Shown here: positions 1-12,337 of the stretch, piece by piece
How positions within the stretch are numbered: the stretch's first letter is position 1
Layout: each line of letters opens with the position of its first letter
Origin: Symbiodinium natans
Taxonomy: Eukaryota > Sar > Dinophyceae > Suessiales > Symbiodiniaceae
Direction of reading: 5' to 3'
Assembly (NCBI GenBank): GCA_905221605.1
Contig: CAJNDS010000047.1
Coordinates: 849,868 to 909,867, forward strand
DNA length: 60,000 nt
Position numbers and translations under genes: made by a program
The notes under the pieces: generated by a model
Database searches by the model: none
Told to the model about the DNA's origin: nothing
Seen by the model: the letters and a program-made list of their open reading frames with translations, nothing else

Positions 1-1029
1 ACTCCTGCGCTACTCAGATGCCGGACCACTCTGCGAAACATCCACCTCAAGGAGGCATTGAAAAGCCAAGTCCTGTGACTGGACAGATGTGCTAGCGATG
101 AGATACGCCACGCGCTTCGAACCAGTGCAAATGACTGCAGACCACTCGATCGCACATCAGTCTGGCCCTCAAAAAGCATTTCAAGCCCGCGTACTCAAAG
201 TCAGCGCAGGCGATATCTATGTCTCGTGTGCGCGCGCCTGCCCACCTGCGACTGTTGACGCACACCTTGCCGCGCCCAAAGAAATAGATACTACCGTCCC
301 TATTTCTCGTTCGAACTCGTCGTGCCGAAAGCTTTGTGAACTCAAGGATTAGAAGGTCAGAGCATGTGAGGAGACTGCGCATTCGTGTTCTCCTCGCATT
401 GGGCACCATTGAGACGCAGCCTGTCAGTCGTCAGCTATTCACAAGTTCAAGATGCCGACCTCGTTCCAAGTTGAAAGAAACGCACCCTGAAAGCGAGAGA
501 AGCATTGTCGTGCAACTTGTCAACGTTATCCCCAAATCCCATATCACCACTCCAAGCATGGGATTGCTGGGGCGAGGAGTTGCGCAAAGTCAATCCCCAT
601 GTGGAAGAGGCATACGAGGCTTGCTCGTCCGGCTCTCGTGTGCCCGTGAGCAGTGAGACCAGCAAGTAGGACATCTGATGGTCGGGGGTGCTGGCGTACT
701 TGCTCGGACGAGTAGTAAGTTAAACTGACATTGTTCTACAACGACATGGGGAAGATATTCTTGTAGACGAACTGAAGATTAGACTTAGATTTTTCAATAC
801 AAAAACTATGAACTTCTGTGGGGTATTCCTGTCGTGGACAATCAGTCTTGGACCCTTGTTGATTGCAGCAGATGCTTTTGACACTGCAGTCTTGCTCCTT
901 CCGACGCTACGTGATTGCGGCAGCGACAGAAAGGGTGCCCAGGACTGCATGAGCTGGGCAAAAGTTCAGCGGAACGTTTTTTCCGAAACAGGGAAGCCCG
1001 GATGGGTCAAGAGCAATCTGTGTGAGCTC
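1..1029. other. Left end, no gene recognised
   Basis: Short open frames exist on both strands, but none has a recognisable motif, a splice pattern joining frames, or a repeat. The stretch shows mixed composition and lacks the telomere-like words common further right until about position 1030. I see nothing else in it. Confidence 0.5.
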
Positions 1030-1206
1030 AAAGGGTTCAAGGGTTTAGGGTTGATGGCTTTTGGCTTGCCCCCGTAAGAGGAACCCGCGGTCTTGGGGTC
1101 TATGTTTAGGGTATAGGGGTTTCACAATTAGCAAAACTGTTGATGCAATTAATGCTCTGGAACCTTGAGCCCTAAATCCGCAACATGGCGGTCGGCATGC
1201 TAGTTT

Positions 1207-1340
1207 ACTTGGAGGGTCGGGGGACTTAGGAACTAGATAGTAAGTAGACTTATAAGTACCCGAAAAGGGACCCTAATAGGGGTTATCCTACTTATAACTC
1301 CATTAGATAACTACTTACTAAGTCCTCCGACCCTCCAAGT
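1207..1340. repeat. Foldback (MITE-like) element, copy A
   Basis: The ends are inverted: ACTTGGAGGGTCGG at the left and its complement CCGACCCTCCAAGT at the right. The arms run for about 23 bases with one mismatch and then continue as weaker inverted similarity (shared TTATAAGTA and TAAGTAG words). No coding capacity. The copy at 20453-20563 has lost about 23 bp, mostly from the left inner arm, so the element predates the segmental duplication. Confidence 0.7.
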
Positions 1341-4300
1341 AGTGTAGTTGGGTCTCTTCACAGCAGGTAGTCGAGCGAGTGTCAAACTCCCATCCAGACC
1401 CTGCGCTCAAACCCAAAACCTGAACCGTAAACCCCAAACCGCACTAAACCATCAACCCTCGATTTGAGGGCTTTTAGGTAGTACAAGTATTACTTTAGTT
1501 CTCGTAAACTGGCCTCTTGAGCCACATTTATTGCCGTAGTGCAGGATCGCATGCTGGCAGTCGATCGAGTGGTCTTACTGCCTATGCGCACATGATGAGT
1601 GGTGGACCTAAAGGCCTTGCCACCACCATCTTCATACACATATACGAATCAACAACACAGACATCACGAACAGTTTTGTGGCTCGCATTCTGTTCGCAGC
1701 AATGTGCAAGGGACTCAGTCTAAACTGACAGACGACCCTGGAAGTGAAGATCACCCCCTCAAAGGTCAAAGAAAGCGCTCTCTCTCTCAGGTGAAGGGTT
1801 AGGGATTTTGGTTTGTAGGGTTTAGGAAAGATCTTGAGCAAGCACCCCCAAACCCTGAACCACCTGAACCCAAGCCTCAGGCTTCAAGCCGAAACTGCAC
1901 CCCGTCCTTTTCCCTTCGAAGAGCGGGCCAGCTGATTTCTTCTCAGGCAAGAAGGCATCGATGTGCCGATCTCAGAGGGTTTAGGTTTTAGGGCGCAGGG
2001 TGTAGGGTTTAGGGTTTAGGTGAAGGATTTAGGGTTGAAGGTCAAGCCCCGAGCTTGGCCGGAGTAGGTGCTTTGCCTGAAGCGGTGTGGCAACTATGGG
2101 GTTCCAACACGGGGAGTCCGAGCGTTTAGATGGCTGGCGGCGCGCGGCGCCCGCGGGCGCACGCCCGCAGGCGCGGCTTCCACTCGTGGCCTGCTCGCGT
2201 TTTGGGCCACAATTGCGCTCTCGCCATTTCTCGCCATATTGGCAGGCACAGTACTGTCTACCCCTCCAACCATCGATTGTCGTTTTTTGCGGCAAGCTAT
2301 TGGGGATGCTCGATGCTGCGGTGGTGGCAACGGGCTCCGTGTTTCCGGAGGACGCCGGGAGGTTTATTCGTGCCTCGAGAGTTGGCTTTTCTTGAAGTGC
2401 TCACGGGCCGCTCTTGGGGTGCTCTTGGAGTTCTCTTCGGGGATGTTCTTGGAGTGCAATCTGAGAGCTCTTGGAATGTTTGTTCTTTCTTGTCAGAGTC
2501 TTTCATTATCTGGGGTCTACGCAGGCATATTTTGCTTCATCTCCCAACCCTATACAGGCCCAACCTGAACCCGCAAGACAAAAGATGAACCGCCGAGCGG
2601 AGTGCCAGCTATGCGTGAGCCTAAAGACCTTGAACCCCGGAACCTGAAGCCCTAGGCGACTTCGCAGGGTTTTTGCAAGCTCGTTGAAGGAAAAGCGACG
2701 GTGGCTCTCTTGTTGGACGTCTGTTCCTCTTAATGGTTTCAGTGTTAGCCGAGTTCAAGTTTAGGGTGTTCAGGGTGTTCAGGGTGGGAGGTTGCTTGAT
2801 GAAGTGGCCCTGGGTGGACGAGGCCACGAGGCCAACCATAGTGTATAGGGTCGAGCTTCGGCAAGGTTGCACGCCAAAGGGTCTATTTAGGGGTTTGGTT
2901 TGGGGGGTCTTCGGGTTTTATAGGTTTGGGCTTCAAGGCTCATGGTTTAGGAGGGTAAAGGCCACAAGGCTGTCTGGTTGAGACCCCAAGCCCTGAAGCC
3001 CTGCTCGGTCTGCCCAGGCGATTATCCACTGCCCACAAGAGGAGGTGCCCGACCTAAACGAGAGTCAGCTGTGAGCACGTCGCAATACGTCACATGCCAC
3101 TATTATTTGCAACCCCTTTGCTCCGGGAGCCTAAAGTGGTGCAGCACCTAGGATATTGCGATACTTCGAGGATGAACGATCGGGGGGTTTTCCGGTTGCT
3201 ACAGCATGCTACAGCCTCAAAAGCTAAGCCTCAAGACAACTCTGCCTGCCAGATTCGCATCCAGCTGGTGGACATTCACCTTCAGGAAATGAGGCCGGGA
3301 TGAGCGCCTGAGGCCATTTTTCACTCAGGGATGTTTTTAAGCATGGGGCCATGGCGGCTTCTTGCTGTCCCTACAGCCGGTTGAGTTATCCCCAAACCAT
3401 CCATGGCCGCACCTAGGAGGAGGATGCACTGCTGTGCCCTAAACCCCAAACCCTGCAGCACCCTTAAACCCCAAACCTTCCCGCAGGGTGCCAAGACCCA
3501 GATACACCCCAGGCCCTGATCCCCACCAAAAGCATCCCTAAACCATCCTAAACCCTTAACCCTACTCCTTAATGGCCATGAACACTGACCCGGAACCTTG
3601 CAGTGAGAATGGCAGGGAGTCTATCGAGGACTACCCGCCGGAGGACGGACCCAGATGGCTTCACTAGGGATCTCAACTCCGCAAAGTAATTTTAATTCTT
3701 CCGTATAGGAACAATGTCGCACTGTTTTGAAGGAGCTCGTACTATGCTGGTGCTAGTTCACATGATTCCTAAGCGCTTGAACTAATCGGAAGTCCAACTA
3801 AACCCGACACCCTGAAGCCACTTGTGACTCCGTGGGGCTGAGCATGCTCAGGTTTTCGGATGTAGTGCTGCACAACGCTGCTTCAGTCGGTGCTGTCTTG
3901 GAGTGCGAAGGCTTCCCTGAAGCCCTGAGCCCTATGCTTAACTAGGAGGTTTAGGGGGCAACAGGGTCGAAGGGCCTGAACCCTAAAACCCTTTGCCCTT
4001 TACCGAAACCCCAACAGCATGCTTCAGCTCTTCTACACCATCCCTACACCCTGCGGCACCGCGCTCCTACCATAGCCAAATAACTGTGTTTGCAGCTTGG
4101 ACGTCTCCTGAACGACTGCGCCTGACACAATTCTCGCACGACTGGCTACAAACCTCAGAACGGGACCCTAAACCGCCCTAAACCTCGAAACCCAACACCT
4201 AACATCCTAAGCGGACAGGTGCGTTTCATTATTGCTGCTTCCCTCACAGCGGGCATGTTGCGGCATGGCCTCTTCGAGGCCGGCGCACGCACAGGTTTGA

Positions 4301-5665
4301 TGGCAACAAGGTTTGATCCTGGGCTTGAGGTGTTGCAATTTTGGGTTTAGGGCAAAAGGGTTTGGGGCTTGCAGGGTTTTCAGTTGTAGGCCTTGTAATT
4401 TGGGTCCTCTTGGTTTTGCCCATCTGTTGGGTTCTGCAGGGCTTCTAGATGCTTCGAGGGTTTCCTGGGGTATCATACGGTTTGAGAGTTGACCGGGCTC
4501 GTGGGGCTTCAGGGCTTATAGGGTTACGGGTAAAGCTGCTCTCAGACTCTCGACCATGGCCTGAACCCAACTCTGTAACCCAAGCCGCTTTCCAAGTCAC
4601 TCGAAACCCCCCACAGACCTTATCCCCTCAAACCCTAAATCCCCCTAAACCTTAAAAGCCTTCAACGCACGAGCCGACTGATATCTTCCAAGTGCTGGGT
4701 TCAGACTGTTTGGGTTTGGTTTTCGGGATTTGGGTTGGGTTGGAGAGAATGCAGTATATAGTCCGTAAGCCAAACCCCAAAATTGGCCCTACCCCCAAAC
4801 TAACAACTAGACGCTGGTGGTTCATTGTTGTCCCGAAGCCCTGGGGTGCGCTTTCGGCCCCAAACCAGAAGCCCAAGACCCAACCGTACAAACCTTAAAC
4901 CCTATAAACCCTAAATGCCCTGCAGTTCTGTCAGTGAGTAACAGTCAGTCAAACCTGCGAAGCGGAGCATCCAGGCGGAAGGTAAAACAAATCCCTGCAA
5001 AGCCCTTTGCCCTCGGCCAGGACAGGGAGCCCGAGGTGTTGGAAGTGGTGATCGAGGGGATGGTGTGGACCCGGCTGTGTTTGCACATGTCTCTCGGGCT
5101 TCCTAGGGTTTTGTGGGTTTAGTTGAACCCTGCAGCCTAAGCCCAGACCCTCAAGCAGCAGTCGTCACGGCGCGCCTTCGGGTCCAGGCAGAACCCTCCG
5201 AACCCGCAAAAGCTGAACTTTGCGCTGACCACGGTCAACCAGCTGATGGATCAGTGTGTGACCCAGGCCTTGGAGTTTAGTGGTCTGGCTGTGAAAATGG
5301 GAATCTTGTTTCGCATGTCAGGGCAGAAGGCCCTATAATTAGACCCTAAACTCCAAACCCTATCATTCTAAACACCAAGCCCAAACCCTCAACCCCATTA
5401 AGCCCAAATTTTGCACCTGTGTTCCATGAGCGTCAACAGCGAAGTTCCCAAATCGATCGTGAAATCTGGCTTTCAGCATTTAGGTTTAGGAACCATGATG
5501 TCGGGAGAATCGACACGTTAAGCCCTGAACCCTGAAGAACACCCGTGGGATGAGATCGTTCTTGGGGCCCGCTGTATCCGCGCAGTTTTTCGGACGCATT
5601 CCCTGAACGTTGGACCCCGTATGTAGTGGCTATCAGATCAAGTAGTAAGTGTATAGAGTGTAAAG

Positions 5666-6241
5666 GACTCAGTTCGTCGCATGCTCGCGGCGCTGTGTGA
5701 GGACATTATCCGAAAATATATCTCCAACGACAATGTCGTCCAAATCTTGATGACGGCCAAGGCAAAGCTTTGAGCCAGGCTTCGAGAGAAGAATCAGCAG
5801 GCCTCCGGCGCTGAACAAACTGCTTGGAAGGTTTTTTTCCGCAGAGTTGTCGTAGGCGCATCGAGCAGACGGCCTGAAAGACATCTGCATGGTGAGGGTC
5901 CTGGATGTCAGACATTTTTGCACATCGCGACTCGCTGCTCTTCGATGCTCTTCGATGCTCTTCGATGCTGACGCCACAGTCTTCACGCGAATCAGATGTA
6001 GCCTCAGCTGCGGTCCCGGACTCGTCCCATGAGACATGTTCGAGACGACTCTCAACCCCCGCTCGAAGCCCAGGACTTCATCACCAACGAAGAGAACATG
6101 AAGCTGGCTCCCGCTTTCAAGGAGCTGATCCAGGAATCCAGGACCTTCCACGGGTCACGCGGAGGCATGCTCCAGCATGTTCCAAAAACGACACACGCAG
6201 TGATCCAGAGTAAATCTGCGGGTTCGAGGAGCCCACGCTGA
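5666..6241 (+). CDS. BTB/POZ-domain protein, C-terminal three exons (copy A)
   Basis: Three exons join in frame. Exon A is 5666-5761 (32 codons, DSVRRMLAALCEDIIRKY then ISNDNVVQILMTAK). Exon B is 5856-5891 (12 codons, AHRADGLKDICM). Exon C is 6074-6241 (DFITNEENMKLAPAFKELI, then a polar tail ending in TGA at 6239-6241). The joined order matches the C-terminal half of the BTB fold as in SPOP-type proteins: a helix with LCED, a helix with N-V-V-x-I-L-x-x-A, then L-K-x-x-C-x-D-F-I. BTB domains mediate dimerisation and often cullin-3 binding; the role here is unknown. All acceptors are AG|G. The first donor is GC and the second is GT. The N-terminal half of the domain was not found with confidence. 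A possible upstream exon near 5028-5065 reads EPEVLEVVIEGM. Open frames on the minus strand over the same bases are shadows. Confidence 0.6.
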
Positions 6242-6772
6242 TGCATGAGCTTCTGATGCGGCGCACAAAGTCCTCTTTGCTCGGGCGCCGCCATGCGCCT
6301 ACCCTGTCCAGGCGAGAAAGCCTACAAAGTGAGAAGCTGCATCCACAGCATCAGCTTCGATAGAGTTCCAACCAGTCGCAGAGCCTTGCTGGCCAGCCGC
6401 ATCCGAAGTCTATGCAGGAGGCTGAACTGCTCAAAGATTGCCCGCACGATTACCCTCGACTCAAACTTGTCTGAACACTACCAACCTCAAGATGCTTCGT
6501 TTGCATGTGTGAAAAGCTCTTTGAATCCCCGGCCTCCTCCGGCCAGTGTCACTCATAGCACCACGTGGGCGGTCCGGATCAGGTCACCCAGAGACAGTCA
6601 CACGCAAAAAAATGGACCAAGACAGGGCCAGGGTATGCCAGGGTGTCTGCCAGAGTCTGCGGCGTTCTGACATGTTGTGACTCCTTCGTGGCGTAGTTTC
6701 TGTGACCAGCGACTGCGACGCAGGTTTGGTCGGATGGTCCGTGTCCACTTAGGTCCTACAAGTTCCCTAAAC

Positions 6773-9535
6773 CCCAATACACTACATTGCACGGCCGACA
6801 ACCCAGCTCCACGATTCCCACAAACCTTGCTGAATCCAGTACGTTCTTTGCATGCTGCAGCAATGTCTTGAGCTCAGGCACCACGACATGCACACGCACA
6901 CATACACACATTGCATATGAGATGTGCATCTTGCACACGCCTTATTCATTCGAGAATCGAGCCGTAGCTGCAGCCACTTAGAGTCACTTAGAGCAGGAAC
7001 CCTGCATCCGTACATCCTTCCTCCCCGATGGACGTAGTACTTGAGGTGGTTCAGCCCTCTGCAGCAAAGTTCGGCCAGCCACGGCCCAGTGAAAGCCCAC
7101 TGTAAAACCCTTCGCGTCAAAGCACCAGCCGCGCCAAAACCAAATATTCAATAAGGATTGCTCTTGCATCCGCACTTCGCTTCCAACATGGGTGCGGTCG
7201 AGTGTGGATGCTGCTTTTCTCTACGGCCAGGCCATGAAACCAAGGCAACCACCAACTGCCCGACTGCTGAAGTTCCCGGGCCTCGTAGTGCACGTGTTGT
7301 TTGATATGGGTTTCAGGCTTCAGAGGGAGTATAGAACACTTTACGAGGCGCTTACAGAAGCGTCACATGTGACTTACGCTGACGTGCTGTTTGGTTTCTC
7401 TGAACAGAGGACCTGTGTGCCCTGGAGGGCGCAGACAGAGGTTTCGGGTTTAGTGTTTTCAGTCCTGCTGCAACCAATGTTGCTTAAGACCCCCGAAATC
7501 TGTGGAATGCTCCTTACACTGAAAACCCCAAAGCTAGTCCGCTACGCTTTCGGAAGGTGGAGTGGCTTGGGGGCACCAGCCCCGAGGAGTGCCCAGGGTT
7601 TAGGCCCAAATTCGACCACCGCAGTGTTGCTCCCGATTTCCATGCCACCTCTTGGCACTTCTGGGAAGTCTTGCGCATCTTCGGCTCGATGAAATCAGCG
7701 CCAAGCACACGACCTTTTTGCGCACTTGATGATTCGTAAGGGTAAGGGGTTGCTTCTTTCAAGCATGTTGCGAGGCAGAATTGTCGACTCTTGCAGTGAG
7801 GAGATTGAACCGCAGTTGGGGGTATATAAGGTTATTGCCCATGCTTTCCGACAGTTCTTTCTGAACCCGGCTGGCCACGTTTAGGGCCCTACCAAAGATC
7901 CCAAACCCTAAGCCCTAATCCCTAAACCCTAAACCCTCGTAGAAAACCTTCAGCCCTCCAGTCATGTACGAAATTCTTGGGACTTTCCGGGATTCCCAAC
8001 CCCTCTCTCCCGGCTCGAAAAGTGTGGTCCGCGGAAGCTGCGCGGAAGCCTGTGTGTCGATGTCAAGGTACTGAATCCGCGCTCTTGAATCGACGGCTCA
8101 GCAGCTCAAGCAGTCCGCGTCCGCGGAAACAAACGCAGCGGAAGACTAGAATCACTAGAAACAATACTCGCGCAAGGACTGCAGAAGGTTCCGCGACTTG
8201 TTCATTATTTCATTGAAAGTCGTAGGAATTAAAACCACAGCTCAAATCCTCACAAACAAGCCTGTCGAGGGAAAACCTGAGTCCCGAAACCTTCACTAAA
8301 GCCTACAAGGTCGACGTAGATCCCCAACTCACCCTAAGCCCTAATTCACTAAAACCCCAAACCACAGATTAGGTGGTGCCGTTAAACCCGAAAATCCCTA
8401 GAAGCGACTTGGGCAATTGCCTCCGACCATTCCGCCTGAGGACCGAACCCAACCCTCGGACTTGCCGGCAGAGGACCGAACCCAGCCCTCGGACTTGCCG
8501 GCACCTTGCTCAGTCTTCTTGGGGGGTGGGCTTACTGTACTTGTGTGATGCATGACTCCCTAAACCCTGAACCCTAGGAGTTCAGGGCTCACGGTAAGCT
8601 ACCTTTTGCCCAACAGCCCTGCATCAAGGGAAGAGAAGGTTTGATGGCGTAACCCGAATCCCCAGAAACTGCGGCATTGCCTTCCACGCAATCTACCACA
8701 CAGTCTTGTAGTTGGCAGATTCGGAGAGCCACTGGGCAATTTAAAGATCTGGCTTGTTCACGGAGTCTTCATGGAAGACTTCTCGATCCGTTCACAGAAC
8801 GCTTTCACCATTCTTGAGCGGCAGAACGCACATAACTTTCAGCGCATGTCAGCGTGAGCACAGGTAGTTGCTTCTGTTTGCTGTATCAGGCGCTGCTGGG
8901 GCGCATCAAGGCCCAACGACCCCTTGATGGTTTTGGGGGCTGAAGGGATCAAGCAAGCCTTAACCTTAATTAGGGCATATTGGGGCCCTCTTACCCTTTG
9001 AGCCCTAAATCTGAATCCCGCGACTACGGGCCTAGAAGAGAAGCCAAAGGGCCTCAAACCCGTCCTCAAAAGCAACCGCAAAAACTGCAGAATAGTCTGC
9101 GGCGCAGCACGAGGAAGCCTAAAGACAAAAATCTCAGCACTGCTCTCGAAACCCTAAGGTCGAAAGACGCAAACTCTGAAGCCCAGTAATCCGTAGACCA
9201 GCCCTTGTGCCAGAGTGGAGCAGAGGTTGAGGTCTAGGCTCAAGTTTGCATTTTGTGTTTTTCTGGGCGGGAAGGGTGTTGGCCTAAAGCTATGTTTCTG
9301 TGCCCATGTGTGCCCCTTGCTCCTACGTAGACTACGTAGACTAGAAAGATACACACTCTCGACTATGTCAGAGACCCCCACCCCTCCCCCCCCCTCTCCC
9401 CCCCACCAAAAAGAAGACGCAAAACGCAAGCCTAAGCCCTAATTTTAACGCTACGCGACCCGCCTCGGCCCGGCCCAGCGCATCCGCGTGAGCATGGTGA
9501 TTCCGCAGCGCCCAAGTCGCTGGACCCTAAGCAAT
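6773..9535. other. Gene-poor spacer with degenerate telomere-like words
   Basis: This is unique sequence just right of duplication copy A. It contains scattered CCCTAAA-like words, densest at 7905-7945, and a short ACACAC/CACATA stretch near 6890-6915. One 166-codon open frame (7192-7692) is annotated separately. No conserved domain or exon chain was recognised. Confidence 0.5.
7192..7692 (+). CDS. Hypothetical open frame, 166 codons
   Basis: This is the longest frame in the spacer that is not made of simple repeat. The translation has mixed composition (for example REYRTLYEALTEASHVTYAD in the first half) and becomes Ser/Pro/Gly-rich in the second half. I recognise no domain, signal peptide or membrane segment. 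Dinoflagellate genes are usually cut into many short exons, so an isolated uninterrupted frame is weak evidence. It may be chance or a fragment of one exon. Confidence 0.15.
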   Translation: MRSSVDAAFLYGQAMKPRQPPTARLLKFPGLVVHVLFDMGFRLQREYRTLYEALTEASHVTYADVLFGFSEQRTCVPWRAQTEVSGLVFSVLLQPMLLKTPEICGMLLTLKTPKLVRYAFGRWSGLGAPAPRSAQGLGPNSTTAVLLPISMPPLGTSGKSCASSAR

Positions 9536-9672
9536 AAGGGTTGGGTTTAGGGTTTAGGGTTCCGGGTTTATGGTTTATGGTTTGGGGTTGAGGGTTAGTT
9601 TAGGATTGAGGGCTTAGGGCTCAAGGTTCACGCTTTGGGGTTTAGGGTTTTTTTGGGTTTAGGGTTCAAGAC
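9536..9672 (+). repeat. Interstitial degenerate telomere-like array (TTTAGGG)
   Basis: There is a near-continuous run of TTTAGGG and close variants (GGGTTTAGGGTTTAGGG, TTTATGG, TTTGGGG). TTTAGGG is the plant-type telomere repeat also reported in dinoflagellates. Here it is internal and degenerate, not a chromosome end, because unique sequence continues on both sides. Confidence 0.75.
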
Positions 9673-9711
9673 AGTTCGGCTTGGATTGATCGTAGGGTTG
9701 AGCCAGGCCCT

Positions 9712-9760
<49 letters not shown>
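9712..9760. repeat. Poly-G tract, 49 bases
   Basis: An uninterrupted run of 49 G. Its length is uncertain because homopolymers of this size are easily mis-assembled. The open frames that read it as poly-Pro or poly-Gly are artefacts of the run. Confidence 0.85.
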
Positions 9761-9762
<2 letters not shown>

Positions 9763-9881
9763 TGTTTGAGGGTTGAGCGCTTCGGGCTTAAGGTTTAAGG
9801 TTGAAGGTTTAGGGTTTAGATTCAAGCTTAGACTCTTCGGCTCGTGTAATGCATCCCGGCCGTGCTCACACCAGTTCAAAA

Positions 9882-9939
9882 GGGGGGGGGTACGGGGGGT
9901 GGGGGGGGGTAGGGGGGTAGGTGGGGTAGGGGGGGGGGA
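9882..9939. repeat. G-rich low-complexity stretch
   Basis: Blocks of five to ten G are separated by TA, TAC or T. It fits G-quadruplex-forming sequence, and no gene is seen in it. Confidence 0.7.
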
Positions 9940-10542
9940 CAAGGAAGGGGGCCGTGCTGGGAGGGGCTTCAACTGCCTCTGGTCCTGGCGAACCGTCCGC
10001 TTGCGGACCCCGGTTTCCCAGGGGGGGTACCCATTTGAGGCAAAAAAAGGGGTCGTTCTGACAACCTTTACACCTCCGACCCGAGGCCTCGGCGGATTAA
10101 GCCCGAAGCCCTGAACCATCCCGGAGGCTGCCGAGGACTGCAGATTGGAGGAGGCACCCCATGTACACGTGCTTGCATTCAAAGGTGCCTTCAGTGTGTG
10201 TTGGGATGTGCGTTGTGAGTTCTACCTGTGCAATTCAACGCCCTCACCCCAAACCCTGCCGCCAGAGGCCTTGTCTGGCGGCGCCAGCCTCAGTCCTACA
10301 GGAACACAGACTTTGGGGTGTCTGCGACTTGGGGGATGGACGGGCTTGAGGGTTTAGGCGTTAGTTTGCACCCTTATACAGCTCAAGGGCTGTGAGGGTT
10401 GAGCGGAGTCAATTCGGTTTTTGAACGGTGTGTTGGGCATGGAGTTTGGGGCAGCAGTTGCCTGGTCAAGCACTGAGGGACTTGTCTTTTGGCTATGTAC
10501 GGAGAGATCCACACTGGCCTTACAATCCCACAACCTTCAGCC

Positions 10543-10932
10543 TCAAATCGTCGGGAGTCTGCTGGCATATCGGTATAAGTATGACGTGTGGTGCCCGTGA
10601 GATGATGCTCTGACAGTGAACGTTCCGGCCGACTCTAGGCGAGTGCCAGTGCTAAGGCAAGCAGTCTGGTGACGAGGCGCCATGGGGCAAGGTATGCATG
10701 GGCTGAAGGTGCTTACGTCGCTGCCGCACGTCATCTCGAGCTTGAGCAGTTCATAGCACTGCCAGGAGACTCGTGCGGCCGCCGCAGAGACCTTGGTGCA
10801 GGTGGCACAGGGCTTGTCAGTTGTCGCTGATTCGCCCACCGCTGCGAGGAGTTCCGGGCATAGGATACCATAGGACCCACAGGAGTGACCGTCCCTTGGG
10901 CAGGCTGCCGAGAACGGCAGACTAAACCCCAA
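10543..10932 (-). CDS. Cys-rich open frame, uncertain
   Basis: A 129-codon minus-strand frame with about a dozen cysteines, including two C-x2-C pairs (KPCATC and CIPCP). I recognise no family. The opposite strand is also partly open, and the composition (CTGCC/GGCAG-rich) could create cysteines by chance. It is listed only because the spacing of cysteines is more regular than in neighbouring frames. Confidence 0.12.
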   Translation of the reverse strand: MGFSLPFSAACPRDGHSCGSYGILCPELLAAVGESATTDKPCATCTKVSAAAARVSWQCYELLKLEMTCGSDVSTFSPCIPCPMAPRHQTACLSTGTRLESAGTFTVRASSHGHHTSYLYRYASRLPTI

Positions 10933-11747
10933 AGCTCTCGAAGATGCTACTGGGCGCTACTGGGCAAACCCTGAAGCCACTCGAAACCCTTTGGACGCCC
11001 CTGGAGGCATCCGCATGTCTCTTGACGGCGGCTGAGGATGGCCATCTTGCAGAGGCCGGATCTGTTAACATCGGAAGGATGCACTTTGAGTAACAGCTTG
11101 AGACATGCTAAGATTGTTTGTGAGAGGGCGCAGCGCGAGGTTCTGGCTGAGAAGGATCTCGACACCGAGGAGTGCTACTGTAGAGAAAACACTCGAGCTG
11201 TCCAGGATTGGAAGCATGGGGCCCGTCAGAACAGTAGCTCCTGCTGTCAACCGACCAAGTCGGACCGGGCTTGTGTTAATGGAGTTCCGCCACTCGCTAG
11301 CACTCACTGCAAAAGTAGCTGGAAAAACGTGTTGAGCGTACACAGCACCGCCTAGTTGGCTGTCATTTCGTCAGTACGTACGTCAGACTTGAAGGCAAAG
11401 CCGGCGGCGGAACAGGAGGCGCGCTGGCGTTGGCCAACCAAATTAGAGCTGTCAGCGTATGTCTGCAGCCATGCAGTTGCTTTGGCTGTGGCCCTCCGCT
11501 TGAAGAGAGCATTGATAAGGTTGCGAGCCATTCGACTACCGCGCTGGAAGTCGAGGCTTTTCGGACGGCTTCAAAGTTTCATCTTTCCTTGCTGCACCAC
11601 ATAACTTGTCGGGTTTGCCTGTCCCGCATCATTGTTGTGCCGCAATTCGGCCTGGGCAGTGCCAGCAGAGGGAATTATTTATTTTTTTTTAAGGGGCTGC
11701 GCCCATGGGCGGGCAGCGCAGGCAGAAGCGCGGGGCGAGCAGTTTCT

Positions 11748-11922
11748 AAGCATTTTGAGGCCCCTAAACTCCCTTAAAATCTCTAAGCGTTTGAGGCTCC
11801 TCAACCCCCTCAAAGTTTCCAAGCATTTTCAGGCCCCTAAACTCCCTTCAAATCTCTAAGCGTTTGAGGCTCCTAGACTCCCTTAAAGTTTCTAAGCACT
11901 TTATAAGGCCCCTAAACTCCCT
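11748..11922. repeat. Tandem repeat, ~36/37 bp unit, about 5 copies
   Basis: Units start with AAGCATTTTGAGG or AAGCGTTTGAGG and end in CTAAACTCCCTTAAA-like sequence. Unit starts fall at 11748, 11785, 11821, 11858 and 11894. The two unit types alternate, giving a 73 bp higher-order repeat. A shorter GATGCTCCTGATGCGC-type repeat follows at about 11965-12085. Confidence 0.8.
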
Positions 11923-12337
11923 TTTTCCTGCCCCAGGCTTAGACACGTCGCTTATGCCCGCCCTTTGGGGGGCATCATGCTCCTGATGCGCCCCCGGGGT
12001 CCCGCCCCGGGAGCCGCTGATGCTCCTGATGCGCGCCTGGGGGTCCCGGGCTGGACCCGCTGATGCTCATGATGCGCGCCCTCTGGGGGCCTCCGTGGCG
12101 ACGCAAAAAACCACGAAAAAAAAAACCGTTCACCGGCGGCACGCGGGGGTCGGCGGCACTGGCGTCCGGCCTAATTCTGCTTCGCAGAAGGCCAGAGGCC
12201 AGCAAGGCTATTCCCGGGACGACCCGGGCTAAAAGGTCCGCATTTGCTCGGTCCTTTGGGGACCTCGCGCTGCCCGATTTAATGGCTACCGCCAGTGCCG
12301 CCGACCCCAGACCCAACAAGACAGTCCTCTGATGTGC

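Larger units (their letters stand above)
1030..6772 (+). repeat. Segmental duplication, copy A
   Basis: This block is repeated in the same orientation at about 20276-25874. Alignment by eye shows long identical runs broken by single-base changes, roughly 95-98% identity (not computed). Copy A keeps about 165 bp near 3980-4145 that copy B lacks. It also has a 44 bp stretch near 4930-4975 (starting TGAGTAACAG) absent from B. Copy B has about 40 extra bases near 21478-21530 and one extra unit of a 10 bp repeat (TTCGATGCTC, three units here, four in B) in a BTB intron. Apart from the BTB exons at its right end the block is degenerate TTTAGGG/CCCTAAA-rich DNA with no recognised gene. A collapsed or duplicated haplotype in the assembly could produce the same picture, but the unique 13.5 kb spacer argues for a real dispersed duplication. 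Confidence 0.9.

Noticed and set aside
1517-1802. 68- and 67-codon frames repeated exactly in copy B (20740-21043)
   Set aside because: Conservation is explained by the segmental duplication; two overlapping frames are equally conserved and neither shows a domain or splice borders.
5669-6151. 160-codon minus-strand frame, also present in copy B (24734-25228)
   Set aside because: Conserved in both copies, but it overlaps the three BTB exons whose joined + strand reading matches a known fold; the minus frame has no recognisable motif.
9536-9672. A true chromosome end
   Set aside because: The telomere-like repeats are degenerate, short and followed by unique sequence on both sides.
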